A program made the translations under genes and the position numbers. The notes below the pieces were generated by a model. The model searched no databases, was not told the DNA's origin, and saw only the letters and a list, made by a program, of their open reading frames with translations. A stretch of DNA of 64,000 nt from Methanococcoides sp. AM1 (lineage in GTDB: Archaea; Halobacteriota; Methanosarcinia; Methanosarcinales; Methanosarcinaceae): assembly GCF_900774055.1 (NCBI RefSeq), contig NZ_CAAGSW010000006.1, positions 1 to 64,000 of the forward strand, in the 5' to 3' direction. This document shows positions 1 through 9,211 of this stretch, piece by piece. Positions within the stretch are counted from its first letter, which is position 1. Each line of letters opens with the position of its first letter.

Positions 1-870
1 TTGTCGGAAAAGAACTCTATGTTTAATTAGAGAGTTGTTTTCTTTGCACAATGTTGGTTAGTTCTTTTTGATAGATAAAGTCACTATCAGTCAGAATTAA
101 CCGAACTGCCAATTTCAACGTCAGACCTGAAAAGCTCAGGTCTCCACTAATGATTTTGAAATGGAGGTGATTGAAATTCCGCGCACGTTGTGCGGGATTC
201 CCTTGATACATTCCATCGCATATATACCTTCCGATTCGGAAGATTGTGACACATTTTTGGAGAATGTGCCGATATGCATGAAAATATATCACGTTTTTCG
301 AACTCTCAACAGATCGTGTCAGAATCGACAGCAACCAGCTCATTGAGAGCACCCCTACAATAGCTCCCTTGCATATATACGTTGTGTGACAATGTGTGAC
401 ATGGGTATATATTAGATGCAAATTTAATACTTCAAACGACGAATACTAAAATTGATTTTGTACCAATGTTGCATCTTTAGAACTAGTGACTAAATGTAAA
501 CTTGACTCAACAATAACACTTTGACAATAAACAAATGGATCATTGGACATAAGGAACAAGAGTATTTTGAAACATCACATCCCCATAAATCGAGAACTTT
601 CCAATTCAAATTCTCCAACCAATCAGCATAGCCAACCATTCATCCAAATTTATACATATGTTGAAAATCTGTAAAATACCCAGGCCATAGTCAAAAATAA
701 TTCAACTCGTTCCAAATCAAGAAGGGATCCAGAATATAGCCAGATAATTTAGTTGCCTTGAGATTCGTACCATATTAAAATTCCATAATAAGACGTATGG
801 AAATATAGATCATTCTAATTATTAGTAACCATAAAAATGATTTATAAAGTTAAAACACGAAAAAATAAGG
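1..870. other. intergenic region, no supported gene
   Basis: No reading frame here looks like a real gene: the longest candidate (23-421, minus) has no recognisable domain, no convincing ribosome site and a composition like the surrounding AT-rich DNA. The left part holds three small inverted repeats: 123-130 with 136-143 (8 bp), 182-186 with 190-194 (5 bp) and the palindrome at 229-241. From 420 to 870 the sequence is AT-rich with nothing I can name. It may be decayed mobile DNA or an untranslated flank of a gene beyond the left edge; I cannot tell. Confidence 0.5.
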
Positions 871-873
871 AAA

Positions 874-945
874 TACACCAGCCGGGAATCGAACCCGGGT
901 TCGAGCGTTGGCAACGCCCGGTGATAACCGCTACACTACTGGTGT
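874..945 (-). tRNA. tRNA-Gly (anticodon GCC)
   Basis: The minus strand folds as a cloverleaf with acceptor ACACCAG/CTGGTGT, an anticodon stem GGGCG/CGCTC around loop TTGCCAA, and a T arm with GGTTCGAATCC. The anticodon is GCC. The 3' CCA is not encoded. It is the last of three tandem tRNA genes read leftward, and may share a transcript with them. Confidence 0.93.
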
Positions 946-959
946 GATATGCATATTTT

Positions 960-1034
960 TGGTGCCCAGACCCGGATTCGAACCGGGGACAACTGCCTCT
1001 TCAGGGCAGCGCTCTCCCACTGAGCTACCTGGGC
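960..1034 (-). tRNA. tRNA-Phe (anticodon GAA)
   Basis: Cloverleaf on the minus strand: acceptor GCCCAGG/CTGGGC, D arm with GCTCAGTGGGAGAGC, anticodon stem CTGCC/GGCAG around CTGAAGA (anticodon GAA), and T arm GGTTCGAATCC. The discriminator A lies at 963 and CCA is encoded at 960-962. It is the middle gene of the Val-Phe-Gly cluster. Confidence 0.95.
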
Positions 1035-1102
1035 TTCGAGAGCAACCAATACATATCGTTTTTCGATATAAACTTATCGAATCGACATAATTGAAAGATT
1101 TG

Positions 1103-1179
1103 TGGTGGGCCCGCGGAGAGTCGAACTCCGGACCTCCGCCATGTCAAGGCGACGTCATAACCATCTAGACCACGAGCCC
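1103..1179 (-). tRNA. tRNA-Val (anticodon GAC)
   Basis: Cloverleaf on the minus strand with acceptor GGGCTCG/CGGGCCC, anticodon loop TTGACAT between CGCC and GGCG (anticodon GAC), and a T arm with GTTCGACTC. CCA is encoded at 1103-1105. It is the first gene of the three-tRNA cluster. Confidence 0.94.
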
Positions 1180-1353
1180 AATTTGCTTCTTTGTTGTCCA
1201 GTAAAATTGAATCCTGAACAACGCTTCTGTTTCGTATTTACTTCGAACCATGCTGCCCGAAGCAAACACCTATAACCGATTTAATGTATAAAAACGTTTC
1301 TACCAAACATGTCATTGAAGACTATTTTACTCGATCTACGAAAACACGAATAA

Positions 1354-2127
1354 TTAGTAATTTTCAGCAACAATCGACGTTATTTTAGGATCATCCCCAC
1401 ACACTGGACATTTCGGATTCTTGTTCACAGTAATCTCATCAAACCTCATTCCGAGGGCATCATAGTAGATCATGCGCCCTACCAGTGACTTTCCGAGACG
1501 GGAGATGTACTTCACAACCTCTGTTGCCTGCATGGTCCCAACCACCCCGGGAAGAATACCCATAACTCCGGCAACCCTTGCAGCATCAGTTGATGGAGAG
1601 CTGGAGAAAATGCAGCGATAGCATGGCCCCTCGTGAGGAAGAATGGTCATGACCTGGCCCTCGAACATGAAGATGCTGCCATGGAAGAGAGGTTTGTTGT
1701 ACAGTACACATGCATCGTTCAGGAGATAGCGGGTAGCAAAATTGTCAGAGCAGTCCACAACAACATCATAATCACTGATCAGACCCTCAACATTATCAGG
1801 CCCCAGACGCATATCATAAGCCACCACTGTGACATCAGGGTTCAGGCTTTCCACATATTCCTTTGCAGACTCTACCTTTGACCTGCCGAGATTACCTGCA
1901 TGGATCACCTGACGCTGTAGATTGCTCATCTCCACAATATCGTCATCGATGATGCCAAGAGTTCCTATTCCTGCTGCAGCAAGATACTGTATCACAGGAG
2001 AACCAAGTCCTCCAGAACCCACGCAGAGAACTCGCGACTCCAGTAATAACTTCTGCCCATCTTCACCCATGGCCTTCATGATAATATGCTTTGCATACCT
2101 TTCCTTTTGATCAGGAGTTAATTTCAT
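1354..2127 (-). CDS. MoeB/ThiF/HesA-family E1-like adenylyltransferase
   Basis: A 257-residue E1-like enzyme. Family members adenylate the C-terminal glycine of ubiquitin-like sulfur carriers (MoaD, ThiS or SAMP proteins) for molybdopterin, thiamine or tRNA thiolation. The nucleotide-binding GSGGLG motif is at residues 37-42, aspartates follow at 61-63, NLQRQ with the arginine finger is at 69-73, and two zinc CXXC pairs are at 169/172 and 240/243. Unusually, the segment that normally reads PSCAEAGVLG is PSTDAARVAGVMG, so the family's transfer cysteine is missing; this suggests adenylation without a covalent thioester step. It stands alone, divergent from mrpA. A TATA-like element at 2151-2160 is only about 25 bases from the ATG, so the message may be leaderless. 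The carrier it serves cannot be read from this window. Confidence 0.88.
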   Translation of the reverse strand: MKLTPDQKERYAKHIIMKAMGEDGQKLLLESRVLCVGSGGLGSPVIQYLAAAGIGTLGIIDDDIVEMSNLQRQVIHAGNLGRSKVESAKEYVESLNPDVTVVAYDMRLGPDNVEGLISDYDVVVDCSDNFATRYLLNDACVLYNKPLFHGSIFMFEGQVMTILPHEGPCYRCIFSSSPSTDAARVAGVMGILPGVVGTMQATEVVKYISRLGKSLVGRMIYYDALGMRFDEITVNKNPKCPVCGDDPKITSIVAENY

Positions 2128-2150
2128 AAGACTAATATATACGCATAAAA

Positions 2151-2160
2151 TCTTATAAAT
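2151..2160 (-). promoter_or_regulatory. TATA box of the E1-like gene
   Basis: On the minus strand this reads ATTTATAAGA and lies about 25 bases upstream of the ATG at 2127, the spacing expected for a very short or absent leader. Confidence 0.45.
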
Positions 2161-2191
2161 AGAGCGGAGATGGAAAAGAGATTTATCATGG

Positions 2192-2223
2192 TTTATAATT
2201 GTAATGAAAAACAGTTATATATA
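2192..2223 (+). promoter_or_regulatory. candidate promoter of the mrp operon
   Basis: Two TATA-like elements precede mrpA: TTTATAAT at 2192-2199 and TTATATATA at 2214-2222. The first would give a leader of about 25-30 bases including the GAGAGGA ribosome site at 2236-2242, so it is the better candidate. Confidence 0.4.
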
Positions 2224-2246
2224 GGGACTCTATTTAGAGAGGACAC

Positions 2247-4619
2247 ATGGATTCATTTAATGCAATAACGGCAGCCATATTCCTGCCGTTCATATTTGCC
2301 GGGCTTATGCCCATTATGGAAAAGTTGTTAAAGCAACGCGTGGGCTGGTTTGCAGCAGCCACAGCCCTTGCATCCTTCACACTCATCGGCCTGGCAGCGC
2401 CGGAAGTACTTGGAGAAGGGCATATAATCCAGGGCACAATATCATGGATACCATCTGCAGGAGTTAACTTTGCAATCTACGCAGACGGACTCGCAATGCT
2501 TATCGGATTTATCGCATCCGGCATTGGCGTACTTATCATGTCCTACTCCAATGGATATATGTCCCAGAAAGAGGAACTTAAAAGATACTACCAGTATTTG
2601 CTTCTCTTCATGGGATCCATGATAGGAATGGTATTTTCCGCAAATACGATACAATTATTCATATTCTGGGAACTTACCAGTATCACATCTTTCATGCTTA
2701 TCGGGTATTGGAGGCACAAACCTGAATCCATCTATGGTGCCACCAAATCCCTCCTTATCACCGCTGCCGGCGGACTTGCAATGCTCGCAGGTTTCCTTCT
2801 GTTACGCACCATTACAGGCTCTTTTGACCTTGCCGCCATACTGAGTGACCCACAGGTTATCAGTGCAGTTAAGGAACACGAGCTCTTCCTGATAACACTT
2901 ATACTCATATTGATCGGTGCGGCAGCAAAGTCTGCACAGGGTCCCTTTTACATATGGCTTCCAAACGCAATGGAAGCCCCTACCCCAGTCAGTGCTTTTC
3001 TGCACTCAGCAACAATGGTCAAAGCAGGTATCTATTTAGTCGCAAGGATACACCCGATCTTCTCAGGAACAGACGCATGGTTCATCCTTGTAAGCGGCAT
3101 AGGCATCTTTACAATGTTAGTCGCCGGATTCCTTGCTTTCAGGCAGACCGACATTAAAGGTATCCTGGCATATTCCACCATAAGTCAACTGGCCTACATT
3201 ATGACCATGTATGGTTACACCACACATCACGAACCAGGCATCGGTGTGGCAGCAGCAACATTCCACCTACTTAACCACGCAACGTTCAAAGCCTGTCTTT
3301 TCCTTGTCGCAGGTATCGTTGCACACGAAGCAGCCACGCGCGACATACGAAAGCTCGGAGGGTTGCGGCGTGAGATGCCCATAACTTTCATCGTGGCGAG
3401 CATTGCCGCTCTTTCAATGGCAGGCGTGCCACCACTTAACGGTTTCCTTAGTAAGGAGATGTTCTACGAATCATCCCTTGAGATGGGAGCACTCCTTGGA
3501 GGCGGGTTCACATTCCTGATCCCTGCATGCGCAGTTCTTGGTGGCGTTTTCACCTTCGCTTACTCTATAAAGCTGATCGACGGGATATTCCTTGGAGAGC
3601 GCTCAAAAGAGCATCTTCCGGAACATATCCACGAGCCACCACTCACAATGCTGATACCACCGGCATTCCTGGCATTGCTTGTAGTACTGTTCGGACTTGT
3701 CCCATCCCTGCCTATAAACACCATAATTGAACCAACCGTATCAGGCATCCTTCTGGAAACAGCACACCTACATGTAAAGCTCTGGCATGGCATCACAACA
3801 TCCCTTATAATGACAATTGTCACATTCATACTTGGTATCCTAATATACACCAGATATGATAGGATCGCAGCCTGGCAGGATAATTTCAATGCAAGGTTCC
3901 CATGGATCAGCGTCAATTACTACTATGACAACGCAGTGGATTCTGCAAAAGAAAGAGCATTCAAATTCTCCACCATCACACAGCCAGGGAATATCAAATA
4001 CTATATGACCGCAATGCTGCTGCTCATGATAACAGTAGTAGCAATTCCCGTCATCACCCTTGCTACCAATATAGTACCTTCTACTTTGAACTTTGACATT
4101 CCACCATATGAAGCAATACTGCTACTATTGCTAATTGTGGCTGCTCTGGCAGCAGCAGTTCTTCCGAAATACCTGCCAGCCATTATTGCACTATCTGCAC
4201 TTGGATATGGCGTAAGCCTGCTTTTTATCTACCTGAAAGCACCGGACCTTGCCCTTACACAGGTACTGGTAGAAACCCTTTCTACCATAATATTCCTGCT
4301 TGCGATCACAAAGATACCGCAGAAGTACAAAGAAATAATTCCAAAATCTGTCCTTTTCAGGGACCTCGCAATATCCCTGGCAGTTGCAGCAAGCGTATTT
4401 GTAGTATTGCTCAATGCAACACAGGGAATAGTGGCACCATTCGAATCCCTTTCTCACTACTTCATTGAGAACAGCCTTCCTCTTGCAGGAGGCCATAATA
4501 TCGTCAATGTGATCATCGTGGATTTCAGAGGTTATGATACCCTTGGAGAAATATCAGTACTCTGTCTTGCAGCACTCGGAGTATACAACCTGATACACAG
4601 CCGAGGTGAGGAACAATGA
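2247..4619 (+). CDS. mrpA: Mrp/Mnh cation:proton antiporter subunit A
   Basis: Large membrane subunit of the multi-subunit Na+/H+ antiporter related to complex I. It has 790 residues, as expected for full-length MrpA: an N-terminal antiporter domain of the NuoL type (with GATKSLLITAAGG, and a PTPVSAFLHSATMVKAG segment carrying the conserved lysine) and a C-terminal MbhD/DUF4040-like multi-pass region around residues 610-780. Histidine- and lysine-containing helices of the proton path are visible. It is the first gene of seven; its TGA stop overlaps the next ATG as ATGA. A ribosome site GAGAGGA lies 4 bases before the ATG. In methanogens the complex helps balance sodium and proton gradients during methanogenesis and at alkaline or saline conditions. 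Confidence 0.95.
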   Translation: MDSFNAITAAIFLPFIFAGLMPIMEKLLKQRVGWFAAATALASFTLIGLAAPEVLGEGHIIQGTISWIPSAGVNFAIYADGLAMLIGFIASGIGVLIMSYSNGYMSQKEELKRYYQYLLLFMGSMIGMVFSANTIQLFIFWELTSITSFMLIGYWRHKPESIYGATKSLLITAAGGLAMLAGFLLLRTITGSFDLAAILSDPQVISAVKEHELFLITLILILIGAAAKSAQGPFYIWLPNAMEAPTPVSAFLHSATMVKAGIYLVARIHPIFSGTDAWFILVSGIGIFTMLVAGFLAFRQTDIKGILAYSTISQLAYIMTMYGYTTHHEPGIGVAAATFHLLNHATFKACLFLVAGIVAHEAATRDIRKLGGLRREMPITFIVASIAALSMAGVPPLNGFLSKEMFYESSLEMGALLGGGFTFLIPACAVLGGVFTFAYSIKLIDGIFLGERSKEHLPEHIHEPPLTMLIPPAFLALLVVLFGLVPSLPINTIIEPTVSGILLETAHLHVKLWHGITTSLIMTIVTFILGILIYTRYDRIAAWQDNFNARFPWISVNYYYDNAVDSAKERAFKFSTITQPGNIKYYMTAMLLLMITVVAIPVITLATNIVPSTLNFDIPPYEAILLLLLIVAALAAAVLPKYLPAIIALSALGYGVSLLFIYLKAPDLALTQVLVETLSTIIFLLAITKIPQKYKEIIPKSVLFRDLAISLAVAASVFVVLLNATQGIVAPFESLSHYFIENSLPLAGGHNIVNVIIVDFRGYDTLGEISVLCLAALGVYNLIHSRGEEQ

Positions 4620-5035
4620 CCACAATAATAACTAAAACAATAACGAAAATATGCATCCCCCTGGTTATCCTGTTCTCCATATCCCTGCTACTTGCAGGCC
4701 ATAACAACCCTGGAGGAGGATTTATCGGAGGCGTGATGTTCGCGTCGGTCATTGCACTGATGTACGTCGTATTCGGATTGAAATATGTTAAAACATTCTT
4801 CAACCCCGACTGGGCCAAATGGTTCGGATTCGGACTCATACTGGCATCATTGACCGCATTCGCAGCAATGTTCTTCGGACATAATTTCTTCAGGAGTGCT
4901 GTGGAATTCGTCCACATCCCATTGTTCGGAGAGATCGAACTCGTATCTGCCGGTCTTTTTGATATCGGTGTTTATTTCGTAGTGATAGGATCACTACTAT
5001 TCATCTTCAAGAACGTAGGTGATGACAATGAATAA
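4616..5035 (+). CDS. mrpB: Mrp antiporter subunit B
   Basis: A 139-residue protein of the MnhB family with four predicted membrane segments and the family hallmark HNNPGGGFIGG near residue 30. It is a small structural subunit next to MrpA in the membrane. It starts inside the ATGA overlap with mrpA, indicating translational coupling. Its stop codon overlaps the start of mrpC. Confidence 0.94.
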   Translation: MTTIITKTITKICIPLVILFSISLLLAGHNNPGGGFIGGVMFASVIALMYVVFGLKYVKTFFNPDWAKWFGFGLILASLTAFAAMFFGHNFFRSAVEFVHIPLFGEIELVSAGLFDIGVYFVVIGSLLFIFKNVGDDNE

Positions 5036-5450
5036 TACATTACTTACCATCACGATCTCACTACTCTTCGGCATAGGAACATTCCTTATGCTAAGAAGGG
5101 ACATCATAAAGGTCATAATCGGATTGTCAGTTTTATCCCATGCAGTTAACCTGCTTATCGTCTCGACCGGAATATTCGATGGTACAAAGGTACCTATCAT
5201 CACAGGATCCGGGCATGAAGGAGAAGCATCCGGCATAATATTCAATGACAATCTTGCAGATGGTGTACTGGCACCCGTGGTTTCCGCCTCAACACATGTT
5301 GATTTTGTTGACCCGCTTGTTCAGGCACTTGTACTCACAGCCATCGTAATCAGTCTCGCAACAACAGCATTCATACTGATCCTTGCATACAGGATCTATG
5401 AAGAATATGGGACCACTGACATACGTGAGCTCAGGAGGCTGTGGGGATGA
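5028..5450 (+). CDS. mrpC: Mrp antiporter subunit C
   Basis: NuoK-like subunit of about 140 residues with three membrane helices and the typical SHAVNLLIV segment near residue 40, followed by a long loop and TDPLVQALVLTAIVI-type sequence (here VDPLVQALVLTAIVI). Earlier in-frame GTG (5019) and ATG (5022) codons exist, but AGGTGA at 5017-5022 is best placed for the ATG at 5028. It overlaps both neighbours. Confidence 0.93.
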   Translation: MNNTLLTITISLLFGIGTFLMLRRDIIKVIIGLSVLSHAVNLLIVSTGIFDGTKVPIITGSGHEGEASGIIFNDNLADGVLAPVVSASTHVDFVDPLVQALVLTAIVISLATTAFILILAYRIYEEYGTTDIRELRRLWG

Positions 5451-6988
5451 TCGCAGAAATGTCACACCTCCCAATATTACTGATAGCCGTACCGATACTC
5501 ATGGCTGCCATCATGCTCTTTTTGCGCTCAAATGCAGGGTTGCAGAAAGGATTGAACATTGCCGTTTCATTCATTATGATGGCAATCAGCTTCATACTCC
5601 TCTGGCAGGTCTGGAACGGAGGTATTCAGGTCTATGAAGTAGGAGAATGGGGCAAATATGGCATCATACTTGTGGCTGACCTCTTAAGTTCAGGGATGGT
5701 AGTGTTAAGCTCACTTGTATCCTTCCTTGCACTCCTCTACTCGCTGGACTACATTGAAGGCAGATCATTAAGCTCCAGTTATCATTCACTCTTCAACCTG
5801 CTTGTGGCTGGCCTTAACGGAACTTTCCTGACAGGAGATATATTCAACATGTTCGTATTCTTCGAGATACTCCTGTTGTCCTCCTGTGCACTTGTTGTCG
5901 CGAACGAGAAAGGCGGTGTCACAAAAAGCTCCGACAAGATGGAAGCCACATTCAAGTACCTTGTGCTGAACATGATCGGCTCCATTGTAATGCTTATAGC
6001 AGTAGCTTCTCTTTACGCCACCGTAGGAACTCTTAACATGGCAGATCTCTCTGTCAAGATAAGTGCAATGAGCGCAACCGGAACCCTTCCGTGGCACATA
6101 TTCGCCATTGCGTTGCTCTTCATCGTGGTCTTCGGAAACAAGGCAGCAATATTCCCGATGCACTACTGGCTTCCGGATGTACACCCCACTGCACCATCAC
6201 CCATCAGTGCAATGCTTAGCGGAGTTATGATAAAAGTCGGAGCTTACGGTATGCTCAGGGTTATCTTCCTGATATTCAGAGACGCACTGTACCTGTTCCA
6301 GCCCATCATAATATTTCTGGCACTTGCAACGATCATCATTGGAGCAGTATCTGCTGTCGGTCAGAAGGACGTTAAACGACTGCTGGCATATTCCAGTGTC
6401 AGCCAGATCGGATATGTTTTCCTGGGAATTGGTTTTGGTACAGTTTATGCACTTGCAGCATCCCTTGTATTCTTAGTGAACCACGCGATCGCAAAATCCA
6501 TGTTGTTCCTTACCTCAGGAGGTATTATCCACCATGCGGGAACAAGGGACATGACAAAAATGGGCGGAATGATGAAAACAAGCCCGGTAATGAGCGTGGC
6601 CTTCCTGATAGGTGCTATGTCCATTGCAGGACTACCGCCGATGGGGGGTTTCATTGCAAAGTTCGTGCTCTTTGACGCAGGGCTTCTTGCAGAGTATTAC
6701 ATACCCATTGCCATAGCCCTGTTCTTTGCAGTCTTCACCCTGTTCTACATGTTCAGGGCGTGGCTCCTGATGTTCTGGGGCGAGATAAGGGATGTAGATA
6801 AATATGGAGAATATTCCTCACACAAACCTTCCTACATGATAGTAATACCTATAATGACACTTGCAGCACTGACATTCGTCTTTGGGATCTATGCTGAACC
6901 GCTGATAGCCCTATCGCAGGCAATAGCAGAACAGCTGATCGATCCACAACCATACATTGATGCAGTGATGACGAGGGTGGTAAGATGA
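5447..6988 (+). CDS. mrpD: Mrp antiporter subunit D
   Basis: NuoN/NuoM-like antiporter subunit of 513 residues. The conserved core FPMHYWLPDVHPTAPSPIS followed by a lysine-bearing helix (MIKVGAYG), and KRLLAYSSVSQIGY, are all intact. The ATG at 5447 was preferred over the GTG at 5441 because it forms an ATGA overlap with mrpC and sits 8 bases after AGGAGG. MrpA and MrpD are thought to contain the ion paths of the complex. An ATGA overlap joins it to mrpE. Confidence 0.95.
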   Translation: MIAEMSHLPILLIAVPILMAAIMLFLRSNAGLQKGLNIAVSFIMMAISFILLWQVWNGGIQVYEVGEWGKYGIILVADLLSSGMVVLSSLVSFLALLYSLDYIEGRSLSSSYHSLFNLLVAGLNGTFLTGDIFNMFVFFEILLLSSCALVVANEKGGVTKSSDKMEATFKYLVLNMIGSIVMLIAVASLYATVGTLNMADLSVKISAMSATGTLPWHIFAIALLFIVVFGNKAAIFPMHYWLPDVHPTAPSPISAMLSGVMIKVGAYGMLRVIFLIFRDALYLFQPIIIFLALATIIIGAVSAVGQKDVKRLLAYSSVSQIGYVFLGIGFGTVYALAASLVFLVNHAIAKSMLFLTSGGIIHHAGTRDMTKMGGMMKTSPVMSVAFLIGAMSIAGLPPMGGFIAKFVLFDAGLLAEYYIPIAIALFFAVFTLFYMFRAWLLMFWGEIRDVDKYGEYSSHKPSYMIVIPIMTLAALTFVFGIYAEPLIALSQAIAEQLIDPQPYIDAVMTRVVR

Positions 6989-7479
6989 AACGATATCTTA
7001 TTTATTCAGTAGCTCTTGGACTGATCTGGTGCTTTGTACACGGAACTATAAGCTCCACCAACTTCCTGGTGGGACTTGTACTCGGACCTTTCGTAATATA
7101 TCCTTTCAGGGAACTATATGATTTCACAAGGAAGAAGACATACATCAACACGATCAGGAAAATACCAAAACAACTGAAGTTCCTGTCAGTTCTTCTCATA
7201 GAGATCATAAAAGCGAACGTCATGGTCGCAAAGATCGTTCTGAGCCCAAAAATGGACATCAAACCAGGAATAGTTGCAGTACCCATACGTACGGTGACCG
7301 ATGCCGGCATAACAGCTATCGCCAACACCATCACTCTTACTCCCGGAACACTTACACTTGATGTATCGGACGACAGGAAAGTGCTCTATGTACATGCGAT
7401 CGACGCATCTGATCCGCAGGGAGTACGCGACTCCATCAGGGACGATCTTGAAAAATATGTACTGGAGGCATTCGAATGA
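6985..7479 (+). CDS. mrpE: Mrp antiporter subunit E
   Basis: A 164-residue MnhE-family subunit: two or three N-terminal membrane helices, then a soluble domain containing the typical ANTITLTPGTLTLDVSDD stretch. It begins within the mrpD stop codon (ATGA) and ends within the mrpF start. MrpE is needed for assembly of the bacterial complex; its exact role is not known. Confidence 0.94.
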   Translation: MKRYLIYSVALGLIWCFVHGTISSTNFLVGLVLGPFVIYPFRELYDFTRKKTYINTIRKIPKQLKFLSVLLIEIIKANVMVAKIVLSPKMDIKPGIVAVPIRTVTDAGITAIANTITLTPGTLTLDVSDDRKVLYVHAIDASDPQGVRDSIRDDLEKYVLEAFE

Positions 7480-7742
7480 ACTCATTACTACTGGATATCT
7501 CACTGACATTCATGGTCATCGCAATTATACCATGCATATACAGGATCATCAAAGGACCAACAATACCTGATCGCGTGATCGCTGTGGATGCCATGACAAC
7601 AGTTATCGTTGCCATCCTTGGTATCTACTCATACATACAGGGATCCGCATTCTTCATGGACGTAGCCCTTGTACTTGCTATCATCTCCTTTGTCGGAACT
7701 ATCACTATATCCAAGTACCTTGATGAGGGGGTGGTCTTCTGA
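7476..7742 (+). CDS. mrpF: Mrp antiporter subunit F
   Basis: An 88-residue protein with three membrane helices and the MnhF hallmark GPTIPDRVIAVDAM near residue 25, whose aspartate is conserved in the family. It starts in an ATGA overlap with mrpE. Its TGA stop overlaps the presumed CTG start of mrpG. Confidence 0.94.
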   Translation: MNSLLLDISLTFMVIAIIPCIYRIIKGPTIPDRVIAVDAMTTVIVAILGIYSYIQGSAFFMDVALVLAIISFVGTITISKYLDEGVVF

Positions 7743-8086
7743 CAAACCTGAATATTGCACTTGATATCGCAAGCACTATCCTTTTGCTCATCGGGGTATT
7801 CTTCGTATTCCTGGGCATGGTAGGACTACTGCGCCTGCCCGATATATATAACAGACTTCATGCGACCACAAAGATCGGCACCCTGGGAACATTCGGAGTG
7901 ATGATGAGCATTCTGGCAAAGGTGGGCTTTAGCCCCATGGGAGTAAAAGCCATAACTGTTGGCCTATTCCTGCTCCTTACCGCACCAATTGCAGCTCACA
8001 TGATCGGAAGGGCAGCCCACAGGCACGGTGTAGGTCTTTGTAAAGGATCCGTCATCGACGAGTATGGTCAGGATCAAAAAAAGTGA
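7739..8086 (+). CDS. mrpG: Mrp antiporter subunit G (probable CTG start)
   Basis: MnhG-family subunit with three membrane helices and the signature GLLRLPDIYNRLHATTKIGTLG. No ATG or GTG is available upstream of the first helix: starting at the first in-frame TTG (7784) would delete half of helix one. The frame is open back to 7727, and CTG at 7739 overlaps the mrpF stop as CTGA, matching the ATGA junctions elsewhere in the operon; GAGGGGG at 7725-7731 is well placed as its ribosome site. That gives about 115 residues, normal for MnhG. The start codon is inferred. Confidence 0.88.
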   Translation: MTNLNIALDIASTILLLIGVFFVFLGMVGLLRLPDIYNRLHATTKIGTLGTFGVMMSILAKVGFSPMGVKAITVGLFLLLTAPIAAHMIGRAAHRHGVGLCKGSVIDEYGQDQKK

Positions 8087-8126
8087 AATGGCCCTGCGTA
8101 CCACTTAAGAATAAGGTCACAATATA

Positions 8127-9197
8127 GTGTCAAACAGAATGAATATGAGATGCAGGACGTTGGTCTTTAGGAACAGTGATGAGAACTTTGAAGATGGGTT
8201 GGCAATAGCTGCTGACATCATCAGCAAAGGAGGAACTGTTGCCTTCCCGACAGAAACCGTATATGGACTTGGTGCCGATGCATTGAACGCTGATGCGGTA
8301 CACAAGATATTCAAAGCAAAAGGCAGACCTGCAGACAATCCTCTCATCGTCCATATCGCGAATATACACCAGTGCATTGAGCTTGCAGAAGAGATACCTG
8401 CAGATGCCATGAAACTCATGGAAAAGTTCTGGCCAGGTCCACTTACACTTATTTTGAAAGCAAAGGATGTTGTACCTGATGTTACCACCGGTGGACTTTA
8501 CACCGTAGGCCTGAGGATGCCAGACAACCCTGTTGCTCTTGAACTTATCCGAAGATCAGATACACCTATCGCTGCACCCAGCGCTAATACATCCGGGAGT
8601 CCAAGTCCTACAACTGCTGATCATGTAATTCACGACCTTGATGGAAAGATAGATGCCATACTGGACGGCGGACCTACACAAATAGGTCTTGAATCCACTG
8701 TTGTTGATATGACCGACAAGATACCTACCATATTACGCCCCGGACAGGTTAGTGTCGAAGATATAAAGGAATGTGTTGGTGATGTACGCATCGGATACAG
8801 GGACAGGACACTTGAAGAGGGTGAGGTCGCACGCTCACCAGGCATGAAATATACTCACTACTCACCAAAAACAAAAGTAATTCTCATCGAAGGCAACATT
8901 AAAGATGTTCACAAAGCAATGACTGAGATTGTGTCGGACTGTCATCGGGAAGGAGAAAGAGTAGGTCTTTTTGTGACCGAAGAAACTGCGAAAATAGTCA
9001 ATGCAGATGAAATTTACTCCCTTGGGAAAAGGGAAGTACCATCCCAGGCAGCCCGTAGTATATTTATGGGTCTGCGACATCTTGATAGTACAAATATTGA
9101 TCTCATCATAGTCGATGGGACTCTAAATAAGGAAGGTATTGGAGCAGCAGTCTTTAATCGATTGAGAAAAGCAGCTGACAGGATAATCAATGCATAA
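8127..9197 (+). CDS. sua5: L-threonylcarbamoyladenylate synthase (Sua5 type)
   Basis: A 356-residue enzyme that makes threonylcarbamoyl-AMP from threonine, bicarbonate and ATP for the t6A modification next to tRNA anticodons. The YrdC domain covers about residues 20-210 (GGTVAFPTETVYGLGA, KGRPADNPLI, PSANTSGSPSPT) and a C-terminal Sua5 domain follows, linked by the typical SPGMKYTHYSPKT segment. The GTG at 8127 has AAGGTC about 8 bases upstream; an ATG at 8139 is an alternative. It lies 40 bases after mrpG but is functionally unrelated. Confidence 0.94.
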   Translation: MSNRMNMRCRTLVFRNSDENFEDGLAIAADIISKGGTVAFPTETVYGLGADALNADAVHKIFKAKGRPADNPLIVHIANIHQCIELAEEIPADAMKLMEKFWPGPLTLILKAKDVVPDVTTGGLYTVGLRMPDNPVALELIRRSDTPIAAPSANTSGSPSPTTADHVIHDLDGKIDAILDGGPTQIGLESTVVDMTDKIPTILRPGQVSVEDIKECVGDVRIGYRDRTLEEGEVARSPGMKYTHYSPKTKVILIEGNIKDVHKAMTEIVSDCHREGERVGLFVTEETAKIVNADEIYSLGKREVPSQAARSIFMGLRHLDSTNIDLIIVDGTLNKEGIGAAVFNRLRKAADRIINA

Positions 9198-9211
9198 ACG
9201 GAAGGGATCAA

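Noticed and set aside
23..421. 132-codon minus-strand frame
   Set aside because: No domain, no ribosome site, crossed by several inverted repeats; kept only as a note on the non-coding region.
5441..5443. GTG at 5441 as start of mrpD
   Set aside because: The ATG at 5447 forms the ATGA junction used elsewhere in the operon and is better spaced from AGGAGG.
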